From: Pyrrhosoma nymphula
Taxonomy: Eukaryota; Arthropoda; Insecta; Odonata; Coenagrionidae
DNA: 64,000 nt
Assembly (NCBI GenBank): GCA_963573305.1
Contig: OY754329.1
Span: 50,869,483-50,933,482 of the forward strand
Direction: 5' to 3'
The notes beneath the pieces were generated by a model. It had not been told where the DNA came from. It ran no database searches and saw only the letters and a list, made by a program, of their open reading frames with translations. Both the position numbers and the translations under genes were made by a program. Below are positions 21,945 through 32,584 of the stretch, one piece after another (positions within the stretch are counted from its first letter, which is position 1; each line of letters opens with the position of its first letter).

Positions 21945-22515
21945 CAAACCTTTTACCGGGGCTTGAAGAGGACCCGCCGCGACTGTGTGAGTAAACACAA
22001 TATTAAATTGAACCTTTTCGTAAGCACATATTAAAAAAAGGCTTTCACTGAGGACAATATTAATCAACTAAAAAAAAAATTAAGACAGAGAATATACAGA
22101 TTAATCGACGAAAATATTTTTGAAAAGGAGTTTTTCCACCCATAGGAGCCGACTGCTGCGCCATTTCTATCGAACTGATGCATTTTGACTCCAGTTTCAG
22201 TAGTTATTTGCGAACATCCTTTTAAAAAACTAAGATGAATTGATGCCTTTATTTTATCACTAGAATAGTGAAAAAATAGTCCCTTGGGAAAATTCGCTTC
22301 TTCCATTCAATTTTTCGTGAAAATAACATTTATTTTAGGCAAAATTTCTATATTTACCCATGTTTCACCCATTCTTCTACACTATACCTTGTTATTTCGA
22401 GTTCATTTTGCGAGAAAATTAGCGAGGAAAGGCACAATTTTGTTGTTCACATCAAACAGAGGACACATTTTTTTTGTTTAAGAGGCCAGGATACGAAGTA
22501 AATGACACTTAGGTC
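21945..22515 (+). repeat. Dispersed repeat D, copy 1
   Basis: About 570 bp alignable with 39100-39645 in the same orientation. Shared blocks are AAGAGGA.CC..C..CGAC.GTGTGAGT, AAAATTCGCTTCTT, CCCATGTTTCACCCA, TTTTGTTGTTCACATC.AA/TTTGTTGCTCATATGAAA and GAGGATACGAA.TAAATGACAC. No ORF is shared. Class unknown. Confidence 0.65.
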
Positions 22516-22519
22516 ATTT

Positions 22520-23345
22520 TACGGTGGAAAAACCTTAAGAAAGATAGGGAGGGGGCTGGAGAAAGGGGAAGGGGATATCGAGGAATGAGGAGGTGACGGA
22601 AGTGCAAAGAAGGGAGGTGGAGGAGGGGAAGGAATACGAGGGAGGGGAAGGCTGGGAGGGCAGCGAGTAGGGGGGTGGAGGGAGTCGGGGCGGGGAGGGG
22701 GTAGCGCCGCTACGACATGAGAGCCCACGTTCATAGCGAGGCATCGCGCTCGGAGACGGCAGAGGAGAGGCTTCAAATGGACGAGAGAGGTCGGCGTGGC
22801 CGGAGGTTGGGTTCCTCCTCGCCAGGAAGGAGAGAGAACAGGGAGAGAGGTGTATAAAGAGTCAGGAGCGAGGAGAGGCGTGTTTGTGCGTCCGTCTGGT
22901 GAATGTGTTTGGAAGTGCAAAGGACGGAATTCCATAAAGGGCTGCGCCGGGGCAAAGAGGGAGGAGTAGGAACTCCTCTCGTGGGGAGAGAGGGAAGTGT
23001 GGGGAGGAGAAGATCCGCGGGGGAGAGAACTCAAGAAATTCCTCCTCCCCCCCCCGTCCACCCTTTCCTTCCTCAGTCCTTTCCCCCTCCTCCCTCTCTT
23101 TCTTCCCCTTCCTCCTCCGCTTTCTCCTCCTCCCCGCTCCCAACCTCCCCTCCTTTCCCCTCTCCTCCTCCTCCGACCGCGGAAAAGTGCACCGGACTCC
23201 GCGAAGGACTCGCCTCCGTGCAGACGCATTCCTCTCGGACCGGCCTCCTGGATCGGGAGGTGCGGCGGAGGCGAAGAACGGTCGTGTCGCCCGTCAGTGC
23301 CCGCGGGAAACGAAACTCTTCCTCCCCGGGAGAGTCCCGACAAAA
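22520..23345. other. GC-rich purine-then-pyrimidine block
   Basis: The plus strand is strongly G/A-rich from 22540 to about 23040 and switches to C/T-rich from 23041 to 23180, then becomes CpG-rich to 23345. Long open frames here are low-complexity Gly/Arg or Pro/Ser translations and not credible proteins. The block could be an unmethylated CpG segment or a structure-prone sequence; neither is shown. Confidence 0.5.
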
Positions 23346-23349
23346 ATCA

Positions 23350-24600
23350 TTCACTCATCGGCGGTTCCGAAGAAAAGTTAACCATGCGCAATTCCTCCCT
23401 GCGGAGTATCGCCTGGCAGTTTCGCGAGTTCTGGGTGGTTCCTTCGTTCCGTTCCTTGGACTTCGTTCCGGTTTTATAAAAGGAACCGGTGTTTTCCTCT
23501 CCCGATGAAGTCTGGCATTTATTCATCCGATGACCTTTTCGGTGAGAAAATGTGACTTATCACGTTGTTGCAGACCCGGCCCTTGTAGAGGAAAGGTGCT
23601 ATCGGCGCTCCAGGGTGTTCCGGCATTCTCTTCCGGTTGAAGTTCCCTTAAGTCCCGGCCGAAATTTTTACCGTTACGGCTCAGGAAGACTCAGCTCTCT
23701 TCCAATCACCTGAGGACTCTCAGCTATCACTCCTTGCGGCAGTTCCGGCGAAATGTGAACCACTCCAGTTATTGTAGACCCAGCGATTTTCCTCCTCAAG
23801 AGAGTTTCGCCGGTGTCTCCAGGCGGTGGTTCCGTCCTAAAGTAAACCGTTCAGATTTTAGAGGTCTAAGCTGTCTTCCAACAGTGGGGAGCTCCGGCAT
23901 TCACTTCAGATAAGGGTTCCGAATGAAAAGTAACCCGTTCCGGTTTATGGAAACCCAGCTCTCCTCCTCCTCCGAAAAGTTACAAGCAGTCATGTTAGAT
24001 GCCGGCGAGAAGTAAACTGTTATAGTGTTGGGAAAACTGGCGCTCCTTTTATCCAGCAGAAATTACGGCGGTCTTCCTGGCGACAGTTCCGGTGGTGAGA
24101 AGACAAACATTCCGGTTTTGATTATCAAGCCGCTATGCCTCACTCAGGCAGTTCCGATATTCGTTTCCGGCAGCTGTTCCGTGACATTCTATCAAAAAAG
24201 AAAACTATTCCAACTCTGAGTGACCCTTGCCCTTCCTCTCCAGATGAGTCTCAATGATCACTCCCCGGTGGTGGTTCCGGCTAGAAATAAAACGTTTCTG
24301 TTTTTTGTGATCCAGCTCTCCACTTTCCGAAATTCAGTTCCGGTCGCCTCTCCTACGAGGTTCCGGCGTGAAAGTAAACCGTTCCTTTGGTTTGGGTGAC
24401 CCATCGCTCTACTCCCCCCTGGAGTTCACATACCAATCACAATGATGTCGTCCGAGGTTGGTGTTCCGGCGAGTAGTAAACCGTTCCGGTTATGCGGGAC
24501 CCAAGCACCCTCCCCCTGGAAAATTCCGGCATTCTGTTCTGGTTTCGGTTCCTATAAGGTTTCAACAAAAAATCAACCATTCCGGTCCGCTGTATTACCT
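23350..24600 (+). repeat. Degenerate tandem array, about 90-bp unit, about 13 units
   Basis: The core word AAGTAAACCGTTCCGGTT and variants recur near 23374, 23440, 23555, 23667, 23752, 23842, 23929, 24012, 24095, 24200, 24290, 24373, 24475 and 24567. Most steps are 83-105 bp. Each unit is led by GGTTCCGGCG and followed by GACCCAGCTCTCCTCC. Divergence is high but the order of words is kept. It has no coding frame through it. It is not related by eye to the 180-bp array at 7.7-8.7 kb. Confidence 0.75.
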
Positions 24601-25092
24601 TGCTTTGGAGAAGTTTTTAATTTAGCGACTTAGTATGTACCTACGTTCATGTGAGGGCCTCAAAGCGCCCGGAAAGTCCCATTCCTCTCCCACCGTCAGT
24701 GTCGCAGGCGGTGGTGGGTCGTTTCTCTTACCTCGACACATTCGCAGCTGGAAAGGCAGAGAGAGAGAGAGCTATCTAGGCTTGGCAAAAAGATGCGATT
24801 GGAACGGGCGAATGAGGAGTGGTGGTGCTTGTAACTTCGGCGGCGGCAGCAGTGGGAGGAGGAAGTGGGTACCCGCATGTTTTGTGAGCATGTGCCTGCT
24901 GTATATCGTTTCCTTCATGCGCGTGCATGTATTCTTTTTTATTCTCTCCCTTCGCCGGGCGTCGCAAGCGTGTGATCGCTTACTCATTTCGAAAGGTTCG
25001 TGTTTCTTTCTTCGTGCGTATTTTTGCTCCTTACCTCTTCGCCGGATGGTTGGAAATTTGGGGAGATGACTGACAACTGAGGTCGTTTACAC
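24601..25092. other. GC-rich stretch, no gene seen
   Basis: Includes a short GA run near 24757-24771 and GGC-rich sequence at 24835-24870. Several overlapping frames, none with a domain. Confidence 0.45.
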
Positions 25093-25485
25093 CATTTAGA
25101 ATAGGTAGGTGGGTTGGTAAATGGGTGGGGGCACATTTGGAAGGATGGAGAGAAACCTGGCGTCGAAATTGGACAACTTTCAACGAAAAGTGCATAGGGG
25201 TAGCTCAGCGTCCCATCCGACGGACGGTTTATTGGGCTTGATGTGCAATATGAATAAGTGGGTAGGTTGACAAGAGAATGGAGGAAAGGTGGAGAGAAAC
25301 CCGGCGTAGGCATTAGACTACTACCAACGAAAGAGACTAGGGGTAAACAGTTTAACGTCCCATCCGATGAAGTGGAAGTGCTCTCCACATGAAGTGAGGT
25401 TCCGGATTCCATTGAAAAAAAGGCACCAAGACTCGACCCCTGGCTCTCATGATGGGAAGGCTCTACTCTTCAACCCACCATGCCC
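25093..25485 (-). mobile_element. tRNA-derived SINE with duplicated tail
   Basis: On the minus strand, an A-box-like TGGGTTGAAGAGTAGAGCC lies at 25459-25477 and a B box GGGGTCGAGTCT at 25429-25440. The body contains CATCGGATGGGACGTTAAAC and then ACGCCGGGTTTCTCTCCACC near 25279-25305. A second tail follows, with CCGTCCGTCGGATGGGACGC near 25206-25232 and CGACGCCAGGTTTCTCTCC at 25145-25165. Body and tail match the plus-strand SINE at 7423-7665. The tail appears twice, by tandem duplication or by two overlapping insertions. Confidence 0.7.
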
Positions 25486-26169
25486 ACCCGACCCCCTTAC
25501 CTCGTCGTTTTGACTTTTTTTGGGCTGGTGAGTGGTGCCTTTCCACTGTGCACTTTTTTGACGGTGGCGCCCGATTCCATGCGTATTCTCAACGATGCGG
25601 AAGTCGGACGTGCCCGTGGGGGAGAGAAAGATGTGACCGACCGCCTGCCTGCCGGAGGAGGATTCACGACGGTGGTGGTGTCTGCTGCCCCGCCCTCCCC
25701 GTGACCCCGAAGGTACTCGAGAGAGGAGAAAAGAGGCGTTCTCCTCCTGACTCGTGTCTTCTTGGGGTGTGCCCCGCGGCGACTGAGTGTGCATACCTTC
25801 ACGCGGGTAAGTTCTCACCGGAGGCGCAACAGGTGTCCTCCAGCTCTCTTTTTTTTGTTTTTGGTGAATTTCTCACGGTGGATCGGGCATGAATGTTCGC
25901 ACAGGCATGACTATCTCATTGAGTGTCTATGAGAATGATGATACGATTAATAAATCGATGCTCTAATGTCAATTCCGAAGTAAACCGAATTCCGAAGGAA
26001 GAAGGAAGGATAGGTAGTTTTAGGTGGAACTAAGAGCCGCGAGAAGGGTGCCAAACTTTCATTTAGACTGTGGCTAAAGAAGCCGTAGTCACCCTAAACT
26101 TTTATATGGAGTTGTTTAAGTCTGCAAATGAATGGAAATCACCATGATTTCAGGCTTTCCCGGCGAATG
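25486..26169. other. No gene seen
   Basis: GC-rich in its first half (25490-25800) with overlapping frames on both strands that look like composition effects. There are no splice pairs or domains. Confidence 0.45.
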
Positions 26170-26306
26170 ATGCTGATAAGTTCTTCTCGTGCTGGATGAG
26201 AGCCTTGCCTTCCAGATCCTGGGAAATTGCAGAAACGTCTTCTGCCGAAACGTCGGCGACCATGGAGAGCCTAGCCCGGTAGGAAACCCGAGAAGAACTT
26301 ATCATA
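26170..26306. repeat. Fold-back inverted repeat with GCCGAAACGTCGGC core
   Basis: Perfect outer arms of about 17 bp, TGATAAGTTCTTCTCG at 26174-26189 and its reverse complement at 26289-26304. Internally TTCTGCCGAAACGTCGGCGA (26238-26257) forms its own stem. The inner arms are weaker. It is grouped with the other GAAAC-core fold-backs. Confidence 0.6.
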
Positions 26307-26368
26307 AATCACCATAATATCCTCATTAAATGCTTATATGAGAACTAAAATTCAATAAAAAAATCGAT

Positions 26369-27071
26369 TCTCTAATCAGTGCCGGCACAAGGTATTTTAC
26401 AAGTGTGGGCAAGATTTTATTTGGCCACTCCTAACAAAGAATTTATTTATTGTGATTTCTTCAATCGCGCTTTAATTTGAGGTGTACTTTGAGGTTTCAT
26501 AATGACCCTCTTAACATTCCCATTTATTTTCCCTCCAGGAACTCAATTTTTAATTTGTAAGTTGTCTCCAAGCTTCGAGTTTTACGAGGATAAGTGTTAA
26601 TAGGGATTATTTACATAATAATTTTTAAATAATTTAACTTTTACAAAAACACTTCTTTTAGAAGTGGTTTTGTAAAAGTTAAATTATTTAAAAATTGCCA
26701 TGGTATACCACAACGTTACCCTAGAACAAGTTAATTTTGTTTACATTATACCTACTTCTTTAAGGTGGGTGTAATTGAAACCGTAAATTGTAGTGCAATT
26801 TCAACCACAGTTCTTTTCAATGTGTAGGCAATAATAATACTAATGAAGGGAATGTTTGGTCCGTAGGTTTCATTGTGGTCTTTGTTGAAGTTAGATACAA
26901 GTGTCAAGTCACTTTTACGATACACCCAAGAAAGTAATCTTGGATAGAAATACGTGGTGGAAGTTGCAATAATTATCCGATTTGCATACTTTCTTTCCCC
27001 TTTTCACTGGCCACCCCTACGACCCCTTCCTGTGCCTTTAGCCTACGCCTTGGCCCGGCACTGGCTCTAAT
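26369..27071. mobile_element. hAT-type non-autonomous DNA transposon, 687 bp
   Basis: Ends are inverted repeats: CAGTGCCGGCACAAGG from 26377 and, reversed from 27063, CAGTGCCGGGCCAAGG (14 of 16 match). Flanking 8-mers TCTCTAAT (26369-26376) and GCTCTAAT (27064-27071) match at 7 of 8, the TSD length of hAT elements. The inside is non-coding and carries a striking hairpin at 26620-26696. Confidence 0.8.
26620..26696. repeat. Long near-perfect hairpin inside the hAT element
   Basis: Arms 26620-26655 and 26661-26696 are 36-nt reverse complements with one mismatch, around a 5-nt TTTTA loop. The arms start AATTTTTAAATAATTTAACT. Confidence 0.9.
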
Positions 27072-27075
27072 ATTA

Positions 27076-27196
27076 TTTGCGGAGGAATGCAAGATGAAAT
27101 GTGCCGACTTTTAATTACGGAGGAGTATTGTATGAAATGTTCCGAATTTTAACTTTGGAGGTATGCCGGATGAAATGTGCCGAATTTTAATTCCTT
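27076..27196 (+). repeat. Three tandem units of about 40 bp
   Basis: The phrase GGAGG..T....GATGAAATGTGCCGA.TTTTAA repeats three times, starting near 27080, 27119 and 27159. Non-coding minisatellite-like block next to the hAT element. Confidence 0.75.
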
Positions 27197-27479
27197 CAAT
27201 TTGCGCTCCTTTGGTTGAGCTTGAGATTTGTGGAGATACCCCCAGGATCTGAGCTCTGGTTTCTCTGCCCCCGGGGCAAAATGAGCGGGTTAGTGAATCC
27301 CCTGGTCAATAGTATGAGTTATGGCTAAAACTTTCGTGTGTAATATCGTTCATTCCCCATGCTAGTTGCTATCGCCGTTAGTGGAACGTTCATTTTATCT
27401 TCCGAGATACTTCCTCCCATCTCTGCTTGGTATCCCGGAAATGCATTGCGAAAGTCATTGCCCTCTAAAGTTTTCTAAT

Positions 27480-27850
27480 CAAAACCTGTGAATCACCTTT
27501 CTTCGATTAATGTTTTCCTTAACTCGTTCAGAAAATGTTCCATTGGTTCTAAATTTCTGTACTATTGACTTTTAATATAGTATAATAATTACATAGAATT
27601 CCATGCTTTTGTAATGTAAAATAGTTTATGTAGTATTACTGCTAGTGAAAATATGTAGAGGTATATCATTTTTAAATTTTTCTTTTGATGGAGATAGCAA
27701 GTACAATTCACAAAAAAGACTTACAAACACTTTTCTCCGGTTAATATTTTCCTTGAATCGTTTTGCAATTTTTTTCCTTGGTTCTATATGCCCAACTATC
27801 AGCTATCATGATAATATTACAGAATTCTTTATGATAATGAAATTTGAAAG
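27480..27850 (+). repeat. Diverged direct duplication, about 240-bp spacing
   Basis: CTT.CTTCGATTAATGTTTTCC, followed by AACTCGTT..GAAAATGTT and TGGTTCTA (27497-27560), recurs as TTTTCTCCGGTTAATATTTTCC..GAATCGTTTTGC..TTGGTTCTA at 27731-27787. Both copies continue with related AT-rich text ending in ACA(T/G)AATTC. No gene recognised. Confidence 0.55.
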
Positions 27851-29060
27851 GATAGGTGAACGTGTAATTTAAGCTGAAAATGTTTTTCGTACAAACCTCT
27901 TTCATGCGATGAGTGACGCCATTACAATTCTTAAAAGTTTGTTTTTTTCGTGTAATATTTCTGACGATGGCGATTCGTATTTCCCTACATGCGACAGGGG
28001 AATCAGTTTTTGGTGTTATTTAGTCAAACTTTTACTAGTGGTATATTGTTTTACTGTGCAGTATTTTGAGTGTTTTAGTTAGGCCCGATAGTATGTTGTT
28101 TTGTTGGAAGTACTTTGATTCAAATATTTCCTGTAGTTTCAATAAATGCATGACTCCAACCACTGTAACTGTCCCCTAGAGACGAATAAATATTGATTTC
28201 GTGCGTTATAACAAACGACGGTTACAGTATTTCGCTCGACGTCGCTGTCACTTCCGCTTTCCCTAATTACTGAGAGATATGTACGACATATTTTCCGGAA
28301 TTCCGTCAAATTAGCTCTTTCAAGTTAACTTTGCGGAGTGAAGGAATGACGTTGCGCAACTGCTGGGACCGCTCCATAAGAGAGATACCCGTTCAGCTTT
28401 TTATTAGTTCTCGGAAGACGCTTTGCCGCACCTTAAAGATGAAATGACTGTGGGAAGCGGATACCTTCCGTTTTTTTCTCTCCCCCCCTTGACAAATCGC
28501 TTCAGGCGGTCTTTACGGAAAATGGCGTAATGGCGAATCTGACGTACGAGACTGGTGTAACTGAGGAATGTTAAAAGGGACATATGTCGCGCTCTTCACT
28601 GACTCATGCAAAAGCCAAGAAATCGGCGAGAGAGAGAGAGAGGGGATATGAGGGAGATGGGAACGGGCCGGAACTGACCCAGAGAAACTTTTCTTTAGGC
28701 GATGAAGGTGAGAGAGAATTCATTCCGACGGGAAGAGCAGGCCTCATCTGAACTGAGCATTACAGTGGCAGCGAAATTTGGTGGCAGTCGCCTGCGCGAA
28801 GAGTGGAGTCAATCAGGGGAAGACTAAGAAGCTATACGCTACCACGAGAATTGGTTAGGGGAGAGCTTCAAGTTTTTTGTTTTCTGTTCTGTGACTTATA
28901 CCTTACATTTTAAACGACCTACATATATCGTTTAATTTCCCGATATCCTTTTTATCACTTTTCAATGCAGTGGTCAATGATAATCTCGAGAGAAGTAATA
29001 TTCGAATATCATGCATTTGATACGTTCCATGGTTTCAAGCTCAATTATGTGGAAGTTGAA
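27851..29060. other. No gene seen
   Basis: Unique-looking sequence with a short GA microsatellite near 28627-28643. No domains, no exon-like splice pairs noticed. Confidence 0.45.
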
Positions 29061-29067
29061 TTTCACA

Positions 29068-29233
29068 AATGAAAAAGTAACTTGGTTTCCTTCCACAGAT
29101 TTATTTTCCTGGTACGACATGTTTCGACACAGCGGTGTCATCATCAGGTACGGTACCTGATGATGACACCGCTGGGTCGAAACATGTACCAGGAAAATAA
29201 ATCTGTGGAAGGAAACCAAGTTACTTTTTCATT
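29068..29233. repeat. Near-perfect fold-back inverted repeat, about 80-bp arms
   Basis: Arms 29068-29151 and 29153-29233 are reverse complements with only a 3-nt indel and a couple of mismatches around a single central base (29152). Read outward, each arm runs GGTACCTGATGATGACACCG, GGGTCGAAACATGTACC, GGAAAATAAATCTG and GTAACTTTTTC-type sequence. The inner part has the CTGATGA..GAAA order of a hammerhead core with a short pairing GAC..GTC between. The GGTAC before and GTACC after can also pair. Confidence 0.9.
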
Positions 29234-30139
29234 CATGGATTTGACCTTATGCATTGGTTTTCGTGGTTTAGCTTGGTATTTTTTTTGCTCCCAAACCTGT
29301 GAGTAGTAGTTTATAACATTTGTAGTTTTGTTGAAGTACAGAATTATTTAATAATCGAAAACTTTTCAATTATTCCAGAGAAAATTGTTAGTATATTACA
29401 GCGAGATTTGGCCTTTTCGATCTCAATTTATATGTATATTAGCATATACCTATCAATATTAGGAATTTAATCCGCAAAACAGCCAAGCTTAAAATGTAAT
29501 TTTTCCGCCAACGATTAGGGACAATAATGGCAGTCACGAAATAATTAGTTATTGGACAGGTAGTAAGGACTTAAACTTCATAGCTCGCCGGGAACAGGTG
29601 TTTTTTTTCATTTAATTATTTACTCATCATTTTCCTTTTTCTCGTTATTCGGTAATGCATTTAATTTTCTTAAAATTTCAGCTCTTTTCCAGCGATATGA
29701 GCTTTTGATTGAGGTTGTGACACAGTTATAGTATACAGTGCAAAGGCGGCCTCAAATTAGGCTGCCTTCTCTAACGCTTCCCTTTTTATGACCTCGACGG
29801 CAGCTTTTCTGATACCCTTATCATGCGCTGAAAGAAATAAGAAATTTTAAACCTGTCTGTGATGATATCTCTCGCAGCTTATATTTATGAGCCGAACTTC
29901 AGTGGTGAGTTAGACTTAGTGAACTATTTTTTTTTCGACTTCCAAAAAATATATCTGCTTTTACCTCAAAATTTGAGCGAAAATTCATGACCAACGCATT
30001 GTGAGTTGTGCCTCTCGCCTTCTGTTTTTGCTCATCGGTGAGGTGGTTGGTTGGTTATTTGGGAAGCCGAACAAAAACTTGGTTAAAACTTGTGACATTC
30101 AGAGTTGATGGGAGAGGGTAAATCGGTCAGTCACTCTTT
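29234..30139. other. No gene seen
   Basis: AT-rich DNA without recognisable features. Confidence 0.45.
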
Positions 30140-30251
30140 ACACGTTCCAGTTTCCTTTTCACATCTGTACTCTTGATGCGTTCTGCGCATGCACAATTGT
30201 GTTAGAACACAATTCAGAGGTCAGGAATAGAAAAGAAACTGGAACGTGTTA
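30140..30251. repeat. Inverted repeat, about 28-bp arms
   Basis: TACACGTTCCAGTTTCCTTT (from 30140) pairs with AAAAGAAACTGGAACGTGTTA (to 30251) with few mismatches. A smaller palindrome ACAATTGTGTTAGAACACAATT lies in the loop. No GAAAC core is evident, so it is listed apart from the other fold-backs. Confidence 0.7.
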
Positions 30252-30269
30252 AGATAAGTAAGGATTGAC

Positions 30270-30345
30270 TGAGGAATCCAGGAATGGTGGAAGAGAAACC
30301 CGGCGTTGCCATTAGCGTACTCCTTAACGAAAGACCTGGGCCCTC
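30270..30345 (-). mobile_element. SINE tail fragment
   Basis: The minus strand reads CTTTCGTTAAGGAGTACGC and AACGCCGGGTTTCTCTTCCACC, matching the tail of the SINE at 25093-25485. The tRNA head is missing. Confidence 0.6.
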
Positions 30346-31979
30346 TCTATTGGAATTCAGTATTTCAGCTGTCTCACAAACCCGTTCTTCCATATTTAAG
30401 ATTAAGTTTGCAAGACGATACGATTTAAAGAAGGACGACTGCTTACTATTGGCTCGAGCAATATTTTTATATCCAGATGTTAGGTTTTTTCGACCTCTTG
30501 TTTTAATTAAAATGTATCCTTTCAGGAGATGACTGGTCTTGTTTTTTTTAACAACTCCTTAGGCCTCTAGGAGTATGTGTTGCGAGTTTATTTTTGTGTT
30601 GGTACTTTTTCTGATACCTATTTGGTATTCAACCAAATTATCCACAGCAAATAAAAGAAGTTCCGGAACAAATAAAACTTGTAGCGCAATACTCCTAGAG
30701 CCATGAGGAAGAAAAATAAATTTGCGAAACGTCGGCGAATGGAGTAAATTTTTATAATATTGAGTGTAATGTTATCAGTAAAAACAATTTTATTTGCCAA
30801 AATTTAGGATAATTTTGCTTTTTCAGGACGTATGGGAACCCTATCACGAATAAAAATTATCATTGTCGTAACGAGAAAATGTTCTCACCTTAAGCCCTGA
30901 TGATGATTTAATTAAAGAGGGAAACGTTGGCAAAAGGAAAATGAGATTTTTTTAAAAACATTGACCAACTCTCAATAAAATAAGCATACATTAATTAAAA
31001 TGGTCAATAACCAGCTCAACAAAATAAAAATTATGAGGTTTGTAAACATGAAGAATTATGAAGTACCAAAGCTCGAGTAAAGTAGAGATTGGAGTGGAGG
31101 TCTGCAGCTAACCTTACTGTTTGATGGCTGCGAATGATGATGGGCGATAAGAAGTATTTAAATTTATTTCAATTGTGACCAAAGGTTTCCTCCTTCGTAC
31201 CCGTTTCTGCCTTCTCCCCGCGTCTGCCCCTTTCTACCTGCCCGCGAGACTCTCGCATTACCTCATCCTGCCACTCCTCGCTTAGTCATGCCCGCATGAA
31301 TATTTTGGTATCGTGCCAATGCACTTAGTAGTATCTCGCGTGAAGAAAGTAATAACTCCGAGCCACAGTCATTTTTATTTTCTCGTTCCTTGCAAAATTT
31401 ACGACTCACGCGCGTCATATGGAGCGCTGCAGGGCAGTACATTTGTATTTTTACTGCTGTCTTGCGGAGCTCTTGTCGAATGTGCCTCGGGAGACGTCGA
31501 GGATCAATAGGTACAGAGTCGGAATGGAACTGTAATTAGTATTTACGCTCCCGCTTCAGCTGCGCTCTTAAAGAAACGATCGAGTGAGTCGTCCTTGTTT
31601 GTGACATGGTTGATTTTCTGATTGATCTAGTAAAAAAAATGTCGAAGTCCGTGACGCTCATCTGATAGGGGGATTACAGCCATGCACAAAGAATAATTAA
31701 TTCCTTAACTATCCATGCAGAGAGAATGTCATCGTTAATGACATATTTTGTGACTCGAGCCAGAGAGACTTAACTTCTGGCCTTGGCTGTTTGGCAAACC
31801 ATTCGACTTATTTGGTCAAGGGATGTATTTGGTCAAATGTCATGTGGTAATTCAATCATCTTGACAGGAAATGTAAAAAAAATACCCAAAATTATGTAAA
31901 TTCAATAAGTGAGGAGCACCATTCCAGGAAAATATCTGTCGTTGTGTGGATCTAGCGTACCTTGTCTGGATGCCTTGCC
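30346..31979. other. No gene seen; two single-copy GAAAC motifs
   Basis: TTGCGAAACGTCGGCGAATG at 30721-30740 and CCCTGATGATGATTTAATT..GGGAAACGTTGGC at 30895-30934 echo the fold-back core but are not in palindromes. Otherwise nothing recognised. Confidence 0.45.
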
Positions 31980-31980
31980 T

Positions 31981-32161
31981 GGGGCCTTATTCAGTAAGGA
32001 CTCGACACGGTCGAACCTCTGTAAATCCGTGAATGTGACGTCACTTCCCCCGACAAATCTCTACTTTTGAAAGGCCCTATTTGAAATGTTTTAGGCTGTG
32101 ACGTCAAAATTTCATCACTTTCGAGGCTCGGAAATTCCGAGAACATACAGAATAGCTCCCC
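31981..32161. repeat. Dispersed MITE-like repeat, copy 2 (CTTATTCAG ends)
   Basis: Runs from GGGGCCTTATTCAGTAAGG to CATACAGAATAGCTCCCC and aligns with 10205-10354. The ends are imperfect inverted repeats. It holds about 30 bp more in the middle than copy 1. Non-coding. Confidence 0.7.
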
Positions 32162-32584
32162 TGAACGAGGCAGTGGAGCTCTTATTTGCGGTTTAGCAAT
32201 TCTAATGCTAAAAACATTTTTAAGGTGCTATTATTTAAACTTATGGAGAGCAATATGGATTCATTGTTTCTCCTCAAATTGTGCTCAGGTGATTTGTGGC
32301 CTTCATAGTGGCCGAGACCAAAGAATAATATTCCATCAGAAAGGAAGCCAATTTTTCCCTATTGCGATAGTGGTGATGCTCCGTTTGTCGGGAATATTTA
32401 CTCCCGGCAGTAAATAATAGCACACAATAAAGATGGGAAGTTTTATTCCCCCATGCGTTTCTGTTGAGCGCCCATTCTTACACCTTGTTTTAAATTCACT
32501 CGAAAGAAAGATATTTTCATCTGGAAAAAATATTGGCCAGGAAAACCTGGGAAAGTCCGGAAATTTCATTGTCTCTGGTGTGTC
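32162..32584. other. No gene seen
   Basis: No domain or repeat recognised. Confidence 0.4.

Noticed and set aside
22519..23343. 274-codon minus-strand open frame (and overlapping plus frames) in the GC-rich block
   Set aside because: Translations are low-complexity Gly/Arg/Pro/Ser runs produced by purine/pyrimidine bias; several frames are open at once and no domain is present.
25449..25892. 147-codon plus-strand open frame and its antisense partners
   Set aside because: It begins inside the SINE head and runs through GC-rich DNA with multiple simultaneous open frames; no domain.
29152..29200. Calling the 29-kb palindrome core a bona fide hammerhead ribozyme
   Set aside because: An extra U follows CUGAUGA and stem I does not form in the canonical register, so it is listed only as hammerhead-like.
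28974..29306. Two nearly identical small proteins on opposite strands (MVSFHRFIFLV..)
   Set aside because: They are the two arms of the palindrome at 29068-29233 read from each side, not genes.
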